Positions 57,346 to 64,000 of a stretch of DNA of 64,000 bases are shown here, piece after piece. Each line of letters starts with the position of its first letter. Position 1 is the stretch's first letter. The notes beneath the pieces were generated by a model. That model was not told the DNA's origin. It saw only the letters and a program-made list of their open reading frames with translations, and made no database searches. Source of the stretch: Marinospirillum minutulum DSM 6287 (GTDB taxonomy: Bacteria > Pseudomonadota > Gammaproteobacteria > Pseudomonadales > Halomonadaceae); assembly GCF_000422325.1 (NCBI RefSeq), contig NZ_AULO01000008.1, positions 62,001-126,000 on the forward strand, written 5' to 3'. The translations under genes were made by a program, and so were the position numbers.

Positions 57346-58932
57346 CTAGTTTACTTGTGCTTGCCAGTCTCCATAACCTTGAGCTTCCATTTCTGCTAAA
57401 GGAATAAATTTAAGACTAGCGCCGTTAATGCAATAGCGTAGACCGCCCCTATATTTAGGACCATCAGGAAACACATGACCTAGGTGGGAATCGGCCAGTT
57501 TACTCCGCACTTCAATACGGCGCATGTTGTAGCTGGTATCCACCACTTCTACTAAGGCATTTTCTTCGATTGGTTTTACAAAGCTAGGCCAACCACAACC
57601 CCCTTGGTATTTATCTTTGGAACTAAATAAAGGCTCACCGCTAACAATGTCTACATACAAACCCGGCTCAAATAGGTCATCGTATTCATGGGTAAAGGCT
57701 CGTTCAGTACCGTTATTTTGGGTAACATGGAATTGTTCAGGCGTTAAACGCTGTTTCAAGCTTGCAGCATCTGGCTTTTGGAAGTTGGCAGGGTCGAATT
57801 TCTGGCTAGTATTTTTATCGGTAGATTGATTAGTCACTTTATTAGGTAAGGGAATATCCGCTTTATTTAAATCCACATGGCAATAACCCTTAGGGTTTTT
57901 AAGCAAATAATCTTGGTGGTATTCTTCAGCCTCATAAAAACCACTTAACGGCAGGTTTTCTACCACTATAGGCTGGGTGTACTGTGCCTCTAAACGTGCT
58001 AAAGCGGTAGCAACTAAGCGCTGCTCTGCTGGGTCGGTGGTGTAAATGCCTGTACGGTATTGAGTGCCACGGTCGTTACCCTGCTTATTTAAACTGGTGG
58101 GGTCAATAATGCGGAAAAAATAGAGTAAAACATCATCAAGACTTAACTTGTCTGGGTTATAAGTTACTTTTACTGTTTCAGCATGGCCGGTGTTTCTATA
58201 AATTACATCTTCATAGCTAGGGTTTTCTGTTCGCCCATTAGCATAGCCAGAAACCGCATCAACCACTCCATCAATGCGTTCAAAATAACCTTCCACACCC
58301 CAAAAACAACCACCCGCTAAATACACACTTTTAGTATGCATGGGTACTGCTTGGGCTTGTTGCTTAGGCTGATAGAAAGTGGTTTTTAGCTGCTTTAAGT
58401 CGGCTTCAGGGTTAGCTATTAAAGCCAAGGCTTGGGCTTTGTTGATACTGCCCTTAACCACTCGCAACAAATTACCCTTGGCATCGAACACTGCCCAACT
58501 CGGGTAAACCTGCACACCTAGCTTTTTAACTAGCTCACCGCTTGGGTCTAGCTGTAAGGGTAAATCAGGGTAATCTAAACCAGCGTACCATTGTTTAAAT
58601 TCTTCTAAAGGAAGTTCACCTAGTGCGCCTGGAGAAGCTAAAGTCATTAAATTCACCTGAGCAAAGTCAGGGTCGTTTGCCCAGCTTTGGGTTAACTCCA
58701 GCTCAGATAAACACAAAGGACACCAGCTAGCCCAAAGCTTAACAAGGGTGGGCTGATTATTATTAAACTGCATAGTTGAACTCCCGCTAGTAACTGACTG
58801 CAACAGGGTAAGCTGCTGCAAAAAATTGGATTTATTGGCTTTAGCTAAGGGACTGCTAGTTACTAGCCAGCCAAGCAAAATAAGAACTAAAGCTATAAGA
58901 ATTAAGCTGTTCCAGCTAAAAGATCGCAACAT
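57346..58932 (-). CDS. msrAB: Trifunctional thioredoxin-MsrA-MsrB methionine sulfoxide reductase (PilB-like)
   Basis: A 528-residue fusion. A membrane anchor or signal (9-25) is followed by a thioredoxin-like domain with WASWCPLC (CxxC at 71-74). MsrA is next, with catalytic Cys209 in [13 protein letters not shown], followed by MsrB with GGCGWPSF and the catalytic Cys in [14 protein letters not shown]. The zinc Cys pairs of many MsrB proteins are absent, as in neisserial PilB. It should repair both S- and R-methionine sulfoxide in envelope proteins, with the first domain supplying electrons. It is monocistronic, divergent from the MATE gene. Confidence 0.94.
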   Translation of the reverse strand: MLRSFSWNSLILIALVLILLGWLVTSSPLAKANKSNFLQQLTLLQSVTSGSSTMQFNNNQPTLVKLWASWCPLCLSELELTQSWANDPDFAQVNLMTLASPGALGELPLEEFKQWYAGLDYPDLPLQLDPSGELVKKLGVQVYPSWAVFDAKGNLLRVVKGSINKAQALALIANPEADLKQLKTTFYQPKQQAQAVPMHTKSVYLAGGCFWGVEGYFERIDGVVDAVSGYANGRTENPSYEDVIYRNTGHAETVKVTYNPDKLSLDDVLLYFFRIIDPTSLNKQGNDRGTQYRTGIYTTDPAEQRLVATALARLEAQYTQPIVVENLPLSGFYEAEEYHQDYLLKNPKGYCHVDLNKADIPLPNKVTNQSTDKNTSQKFDPANFQKPDAASLKQRLTPEQFHVTQNNGTERAFTHEYDDLFEPGLYVDIVSGEPLFSSKDKYQGGCGWPSFVKPIEENALVEVVDTSYNMRRIEVRSKLADSHLGHVFPDGPKYRGGLRYCINGASLKFIPLAEMEAQGYGDWQAQVN

Positions 58933-59083
58933 TTTGACCTACTTATTAAGTTTGTTGAACCGCCTAACAGAAGTATGACACAAATCAGGGACTGCTAGCC
59001 TATGCTATGCTTCGACAAATAACTCAGCAGATCATTCTTTTTTTTTGCAAAAAGTTTTTACAGAATTTATAAGGCAAGCCCCT

Positions 59084-60412
59084 TTGAAGCTACCCATTAA
59101 AACCCGCCCCTTGTTTCGCCAAGCTTGGCCAATTCTTTTATCTAACTGCAGTATTCCCCTGCTAGGTTTAGTGGATACAGCCGTTTTAGGTCATCTGCCG
59201 GATGGACGCTTTTTAGCGGCGGTGGCTTTAGGAGCGGTAGTTTTTAGCTTTTTGTATTGGGGCTTTGGTTTTTTGCGTATGGGCACCACTGGTTTAGTTG
59301 CCCAAGCTTTTGGACGTCAAGATTCAGCCGCCATGGGGCGCTTAATAATGCAGGCACTCTACTTAGCACTTGCCTTAGGTTTAGCCTTACAGCTACTTAG
59401 ACCCGCCATACCTTTCATGCTGCGTTGGTTAGATGGCAGCCCAGAAGCCAGCGAGCTAGCCACAGGTTATGTAGCAATCCGTTTATGGAGTGCGCCAGCA
59501 GTTTTAATGCAGTATGTGGTTTTGGGTGTTGCTTTAGGCATAGCACGCAGCCAAGTTGTTTTGGTTCTTTTAGTGTTAGCCAATACGATAAATATACTAC
59601 TCGACCTAAGTTTTGTTATGGGCTTAGGCATGACCAGTAATGGCGTTGCCTTGGCAAGCTTAATTGCTGAGTGGGTCGCAGCCTTGGTGGGGCTTTATTG
59701 GCTAGTTAAAACCTGCCGTGAACTAAACATTCCTTTGCAACGCCCACCACTTAACTTTAAAGCCACGCAAACCTTAATTAAGGTGAATGCTGACCTTTTT
59801 GTTCGCACTCTAGCCTTGTTATTTGCTTTAGCTTTTTTTACCCGCCAAGGTGCTACCCAAGGCGATACAACCCTTGCGGCTAATGCTGTATTAATGCAGC
59901 TAATTATGCTCACTAGCTATATGTTAGATGGTTTTGCCCAAGCGGTGGAAGGTCAGTTTGGTGCTGCCTTTGCGCGTAGCAAAAAAGAAGCTTTAGAGGT
60001 GTTTAATGCCGGTGTGGTGTTATCAGTTGCGACAGGTTTATTGCTTACCCTGCTACTTTGGCTGGGTGGTTATCAGTTAATTAAGTTTTTAACCGACCTA
60101 GCAGAGGTTAGAGCTTTAGCTGCTATTTATTTACCTTGGCTGTGGCTAGTGGTGCCTGTTTCTATTGCTTGCTATTTATTAGATGGGGTATTTGTAGGGG
60201 CAACTTGGACAGCGGCAATGTGTACTAGCCTGCTAGTGTCTTTAGCAGGCTATTTATTGGCTTGGTGGTTATTGCAGGGCTTTAATAATCATGGCCTATG
60301 GGCTGCTTTTTTAATTTTTAATGCCTTGCGTGGTCTTAGTCTTGGTTGGGTGCTTTATATAAGAATGAAACAAAATCCCTATATAGAAAAACTAAGGAGC
60401 CATAAAAAATAA
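59084..60412 (+). CDS. MATE-family efflux transporter (DinF-like)
   Basis: A multidrug/toxin extrusion antiporter with 12 expected membrane helices. The opening RQAWPILLSNCSIPLLGLVDTAVLGHL and the second-half NADLFVRTLALLFALAFFTRQGA are the DinF-type signatures (quoted in part: LLGLVDTAVLGHL and NADLFVRTLALLF). I prefer the TTG at 59084 with AAGG eight bases upstream. A TTG at 59045 in the same frame gives 13 more residues without a ribosome site. The 3' end overlaps the convergent membrane-protein gene by 77 bases. Confidence 0.88.
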   Translation: MKLPIKTRPLFRQAWPILLSNCSIPLLGLVDTAVLGHLPDGRFLAAVALGAVVFSFLYWGFGFLRMGTTGLVAQAFGRQDSAAMGRLIMQALYLALALGLALQLLRPAIPFMLRWLDGSPEASELATGYVAIRLWSAPAVLMQYVVLGVALGIARSQVVLVLLVLANTINILLDLSFVMGLGMTSNGVALASLIAEWVAALVGLYWLVKTCRELNIPLQRPPLNFKATQTLIKVNADLFVRTLALLFALAFFTRQGATQGDTTLAANAVLMQLIMLTSYMLDGFAQAVEGQFGAAFARSKKEALEVFNAGVVLSVATGLLLTLLLWLGGYQLIKFLTDLAEVRALAAIYLPWLWLVVPVSIACYLLDGVFVGATWTAAMCTSLLVSLAGYLLAWWLLQGFNNHGLWAAFLIFNALRGLSLGWVLYIRMKQNPYIEKLRSHKK

Positions 60413-60977
60413 AGGCATAGCCAAGCAGTTCTAACCCCTCTTGAACCACGGTTTTAACTAGAGAAGAATTACCCTCTGGCAACAGGTCGTGCCATAATAG
60501 ACCACCACTACCAAAAGTACGGCTAAGTATTAATACAACTATCAACCCGATTAAAACTAAAAAGTAGGGTTTGGTGTTTATAAAGTTAACTAAAGGCTTA
60601 AGGCTAGTATTTTTAGCAATAAAGCGAGCATAGCCTATAGAAGCTAGTGCAATTAGCAAAGCTGGCCAAAACCAAAACCCATGCCAGACTTCATCTAAAA
60701 AACCATCCATTTCTCGAACAAACATGCTAGTTAAAAAACCAGCAACTAACACAAGAAAACCACGGCTAGCTGGCTTTTTCCAAGCACCGTACCAAAAAAT
60801 TATCGCTGCCAAAAATAATAATGTTTCTTGAGCCAGCTCTGTTACTGATATTTCACCTATATCATTACCTAGAATAACAACATCCGTATAAACACTTATT
60901 ACAGGCAAAATAGCCAAAATAAGAAGAATAAAAAACTCAACAGCTGCCAAAGTAATTTTATGAAGTGAAGTTTGCAT
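60336..60977 (-). CDS. Hypothetical five-helix integral membrane protein
   Basis: A 213-residue protein with five or six predicted membrane helices, for example FFILLILAILPVISVYTDVV, LLFLAAIIFWYGA, GFLVLVAGFLTSMFV, FWPALLIALASIGYA and YFLVLIGLIVVLILS. Charged residues recur at helix ends (REMDGFLDEVWHGFWFW; QEGLELLGYAFIFYG). AAGGC precedes the ATG. I do not recognise the family. Its last 77 bases overlap the end of the MATE gene on the other strand, which is an unusually long convergent overlap for this window. Confidence 0.65.
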   Translation of the reverse strand: MQTSLHKITLAAVEFFILLILAILPVISVYTDVVILGNDIGEISVTELAQETLLFLAAIIFWYGAWKKPASRGFLVLVAGFLTSMFVREMDGFLDEVWHGFWFWPALLIALASIGYARFIAKNTSLKPLVNFINTKPYFLVLIGLIVVLILSRTFGSGGLLWHDLLPEGNSSLVKTVVQEGLELLGYAFIFYGSLVFLYRDFVSFLYKAPNQD

Positions 60978-61128
60978 AGCTTGCCTTAGATTTAATTTTC
61001 AACAAATCAACAATAGAATGGACAGTCCAGTCTATCACTTATTAGAAAAAACTAAAGCAAAATAATGCTAGGTAGCAAGGTGGATAGGGAAAGATGGCTC
61101 TAATAACTAGGTTTAAAAAGTAACCTGT

Positions 61129-64000
61129 TTAGAAAACACGTTGCAGCTCAACCTTGGGGTCTGCAAGTGGCCCACTTATTTTGTAGCGAGCTTCACTAAA
61201 GGTATCAAAAAGATTAGAAAAAACTTTTTGTACTACCCAAATTGCCGCTCCCACCTGAGGCGCACCAACAAGTACAGCAGCCAAGGGCAAGGATTGGGCA
61301 ACGGGTAAAATTATAACGAGTTCTTGCTCTAGTGTTTCTTCTATTAAATCGACTTCGCCAGTCAAGGTCATACGTGTAGCAGAACTAATAACCCGTGTAG
61401 GTTTAGTCGTTGTTAGGTAACCCTTGTCTAGTTGATACTCACCTTTAATTGTATCGTAGCTCACGCCTTTTAAGGTTACATCAGAGAAATCTAAACGTAA
61501 CCGACGCAGTAACGTATTCATATTTAACAAACCAAAAACCTGACTGATACCACTCAAGTTAGTATCAGTTTTTGGAAAGTAACCCTCTTTAACTTCTAGC
61601 TTAAAATCACCTTTAACTTTTTGTAAATCAAAAGCCAGTGGAGAGCCTTGCCAGCCAGCAGTAAAGGCTAGGTTATGGTACTCGCTAACAAGCGGTGCTT
61701 CTTTTTCAGCAGTTAAAGCCTGTAGAGCAGGCTCTAAGTTTTTGCCTGATAAAGTTCCTTCAAGGTAGCTGGTTGGTCCTGAGCTACCAACTAACCAATC
61801 TAAACGGCCAATTAAACTACTTTGTTCTAAATCTACCTGCAAAGGTTCAAGTTTAATGCCCTTATCAACAGGTGAGGCTTGCAGAGTTATATCACCAAAA
61901 CGCTTAGTACCTAACCGCAAATCTTTTATTTTTAATAAGGTAGCGGGCAGGTGTTTTGGATTAAAATTAGCCAATAAATCTGTAGTTTGCTTGAGGTTAG
62001 CTCGCTTAGAAATAGCTGAATCTTCATCTGACTTGCCTTGCTTTTGTGGTAAATGCAGATAATTGATTAGTATATTTAAGGGCTGTTCTGTACTTGCAGG
62101 CCACCAAACTTCTCCCTCACCTAAGGCAGCAGTGAAATTCAGTTTTAAGCCAGTGTTTAAATTCTGTAAATTTAAATCTAGCCCACCGACTTCGTAATCT
62201 TTCCAGTTCAACTTACCTAAATTAATATTAACGTTATTTAAACCCTTAAGCTTAGCTATAGGTGCAGTTGTAACAGGTTTAGAAGGTTTTTTAAGGTTAA
62301 ATTTAGAAAACCAAGCATAAACTGGCTCGGCATTTAACTGTTTAATACTAACCCTTGCTGACAAACCTTCGGCATCAGGTAAAACTGCTTCAGCAACTTG
62401 TTCATCTGCTAATTCTAGGCGAATACCTCTTGCAGGTTGATTTAGGTGCATTAAGAAATCTAACTGATCTGCCAGCTGCAACCTTAAAGGTAATTCATCT
62501 GCAGAAAAATCGAGCTGCATCCTAAAGTTACGTTTGTCTTTTGCGGTTTTATTCCAAAGTAAAGGGGAAGAAAAAGCCAAACCTTGAAAATCTGAAGTAA
62601 CATCTAAAACACCAAAGGGTGCCAAAGGAAGCTCGCCCACAATTTGCGTTTTACCAGTAAGCTCGAGTGCTTCTGGCAACTTAAAACGTGCCTTTAAATC
62701 TTTAGCTGCCAGTCCAGCAGAAAATACTAGGTGACTTGCTGGTTCAGTATAAAATGCAGCTGCAACCGGTTGACTCATCACCTTGCCAACTAAGCCAGAT
62801 GATTCTAACCCTCTAGCTAAAGTAAAATTTAAAGGACCATTAATTTCCGTTATAGCTAAGTCAACCTGACTAAGTGTTAGCTTGGCATCACTAATTTGGC
62901 TAAACAAACGTACACTTGGCTCTAAGCCTGTTTCACTTAATGGAATTGATAAGTCGATATCACCCTTTATTTGACCTGAATAGAGCCATTCTTGTAGTGG
63001 TTCTGGTACTTGTGTTTTAAGGGGGCTTCTTTTAACCAACCAAGGAAAAAACTCTAAAGGCGCTTGCACCTCTGTAGCCACCTGCAACTCAACATCACCC
63101 GTTTTATTTAAAAAAGTATTAAACCAAGCATTGCTTAATTGCCCTTCACCAAAATTGGTTGCTGACACCTCACCCTTCACCCAACCATCTAGAACCTGTA
63201 CCTGTCCCTTTGCCTGACTAAGCTTGGGCCAATCGGGTTGAAACTTAAAATCTGTTGCAGAGAAGTCAGTGACCAGTTGAAAGGCTGCACTGGTTTGAAT
63301 TGAACCAGCATAGATAAACCCTGCTTGATGGACTTCTCCTGCCAACAAAGCAGAATTCAACCATTCCAATAACTGTGGTTCTACTAACTTATCAGGCACT
63401 AGCTGAGAGTGCGCTAAGGCTTCTGTAGGCAATAAACCTAGATTCAAATAAAAGCGTTGATCACTTGGGCCATAAAAGTAAGCAAAGTCCCCACTTACAT
63501 AAACATTTTTGGTCGCTAGCTCTTCAATGGGCAATACTACGGCTAGATTTTCACCTATCACCCAAAGGTCTTCACCTTCTAGTTCCCAGCGTACTGAACC
63601 CTTAGCCTGACTAAAATTCCAAACAGGGCTATAAAGCTGAGGAAAGCCTAGCTTTAGTGAGTGATCTGCAAAAATAACTTCACCACCCTGAGCATCGGCT
63701 TGCAACCAACCATGTAATCCACTACCAAGTGGAGCACCTTCCCAAGCATTCACCCGAACATCCGTTAAGTTGGCCTGAAGCTCTAGCTCACCATTTGCAT
63801 CACGCGTTATAAGTAGATTAGTTAAACTGCCGCCTGGGGCTAAATCTTTAATTAGCTCTCGTACAACATCTGGTAAGTGTGTATCTTGAGTTAGCTGTTG
63901 GGTTAAAGGATCTAGCTTTAATTCTTCTACCTGGAAATAAGCCTGCTGTTGCTCATAACCTATGCGACCCGCTAGTTGATCAAACAAGTAGTCGCTCGCA
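61129..64000 (-). CDS. yhdP: YhdP-family AsmA-like phospholipid transport protein, C-terminal part (5' end beyond the window)
   Basis: The frame is open from the right edge to the TAA at 61129, about 957 residues, so the N-terminal quarter and start are missing; a TTG at 63987 is not a real start. YhdP is an inner-membrane-anchored, periplasm-spanning AsmA/bridge-like protein that moves phospholipids to the outer membrane. The C-terminus has the AsmA-2 wording (KGDFKLEVKEGYFPKTDTN, FGLLNMNTLLRRLRLDFSDV and ISGPLADPKVELQRVF). The body alternates short beta-like repeats consistent with a long groove. The 151 bases behind it contain no clear terminator. Confidence 0.92.
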   Translation of the reverse strand, partial: ASDYLFDQLAGRIGYEQQQAYFQVEELKLDPLTQQLTQDTHLPDVVRELIKDLAPGGSLTNLLITRDANGELELQANLTDVRVNAWEGAPLGSGLHGWLQADAQGGEVIFADHSLKLGFPQLYSPVWNFSQAKGSVRWELEGEDLWVIGENLAVVLPIEELATKNVYVSGDFAYFYGPSDQRFYLNLGLLPTEALAHSQLVPDKLVEPQLLEWLNSALLAGEVHQAGFIYAGSIQTSAAFQLVTDFSATDFKFQPDWPKLSQAKGQVQVLDGWVKGEVSATNFGEGQLSNAWFNTFLNKTGDVELQVATEVQAPLEFFPWLVKRSPLKTQVPEPLQEWLYSGQIKGDIDLSIPLSETGLEPSVRLFSQISDAKLTLSQVDLAITEINGPLNFTLARGLESSGLVGKVMSQPVAAAFYTEPASHLVFSAGLAAKDLKARFKLPEALELTGKTQIVGELPLAPFGVLDVTSDFQGLAFSSPLLWNKTAKDKRNFRMQLDFSADELPLRLQLADQLDFLMHLNQPARGIRLELADEQVAEAVLPDAEGLSARVSIKQLNAEPVYAWFSKFNLKKPSKPVTTAPIAKLKGLNNVNINLGKLNWKDYEVGGLDLNLQNLNTGLKLNFTAALGEGEVWWPASTEQPLNILINYLHLPQKQGKSDEDSAISKRANLKQTTDLLANFNPKHLPATLLKIKDLRLGTKRFGDITLQASPVDKGIKLEPLQVDLEQSSLIGRLDWLVGSSGPTSYLEGTLSGKNLEPALQALTAEKEAPLVSEYHNLAFTAGWQGSPLAFDLQKVKGDFKLEVKEGYFPKTDTNLSGISQVFGLLNMNTLLRRLRLDFSDVTLKGVSYDTIKGEYQLDKGYLTTTKPTRVISSATRMTLTGEVDLIEETLEQELVIILPVAQSLPLAAVLVGAPQVGAAIWVVQKVFSNLFDTFSEARYKISGPLADPKVELQRVF

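Noticed and set aside
1-64000. tRNA, rRNA, CRISPR, insertion sequences, prophage or integrase genes
   Set aside because: I found no cloverleaf-like, repeat-spacer, transposase or integrase signals in any gap or frame.

Overview
The window is one contiguous stretch of a gammaproteobacterial chromosome, at roughly mid-40s percent G+C by eye. Gene families and gene order point to an Oceanospirillales/Pseudomonas-like, Gram-negative, motile, probably marine or salt-tolerant organism. Evidence includes a complete tol-pal operon, YhdP, a lipoprotein lytic transglycosylase, two chemoreceptors, several c-di-GMP proteins, and an aminotransferase/hydrolase pair related to ectoine metabolism. I cannot name a genus. 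There are no rRNA or tRNA genes, CRISPR arrays, insertion sequences or phage genes, and no gene-free stretch longer than about 230 bases.

Layout: 0-4.4 kb (minus) is a compact operon methyltransferase-rnhA-dnaQ-nudC-SMC-like ATPase; the last gene is cut by the left edge. 4.5-13.2 kb (plus) holds gloB, mltD, a YejABEF-type peptide ABC importer and a membrane-bound hydrolase. 13.2-16.4 kb is a Cpx-like envelope-stress module with a Spy/CpxP-like gene between regulator and kinase, plus a YqaA-like membrane protein. 16.4-20.2 kb holds a chemoreceptor with a premature stop and an EAL-CBS-GGDEF protein. 20.4-25.5 kb is a catabolic island: EctB/DoeD-like transaminase, DoeA-like hydrolase, semialdehyde dehydrogenase and amidohydrolase. 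25.8-34 kb has a chemoreceptor, uvrB, a UDP-glucose dehydrogenase homologue lacking its catalytic Cys, galU, a broken degenerate HD-GYP gene and a YciK-like reductase.

34-45 kb (minus) is one long block aspS, yebC, ruvC, TRIC-type channel, ruvA, ruvB, ybgC, tolQ, tolR, tolA, tolB, pal, cpoB, with many overlapping start and stop codons. 44.8-50 kb holds a HIT protein, a HypT-like LysR regulator, an M23 peptidase, proS and a small membrane protein. 50.2-57.3 kb has a diguanylate cyclase with a periplasmic CXXCH motif, convergent with a three-gene operon encoding a flavoprotein, an acetolactate-synthase-like TPP enzyme and a Ser/Thr kinase. 57.3-64 kb holds a thioredoxin-MsrA-MsrB fusion, a MATE transporter, an unknown membrane protein and the C-terminal part of YhdP, cut by the right edge.

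Points most worth a second look: two signalling genes broken by single in-frame stop codons (16.48 kb and 33.01 kb); the ectoine-like catabolic island that lacks a recognisable DoeB; the kinase/TPP/flavoprotein operon; the CXXCH diguanylate cyclase; the Ugd homologue with altered catalytic residues; and the rearranged Cpx module with repeated GTAAA boxes. Most other genes are ordinary housekeeping. Gene-free stretches of 150-230 bases lie at 20174-20386, 25527-25755, 32034-32203, 46240-46449, 50071-50260 and 60978-61128; apart from the sites listed I see nothing distinctive in them.
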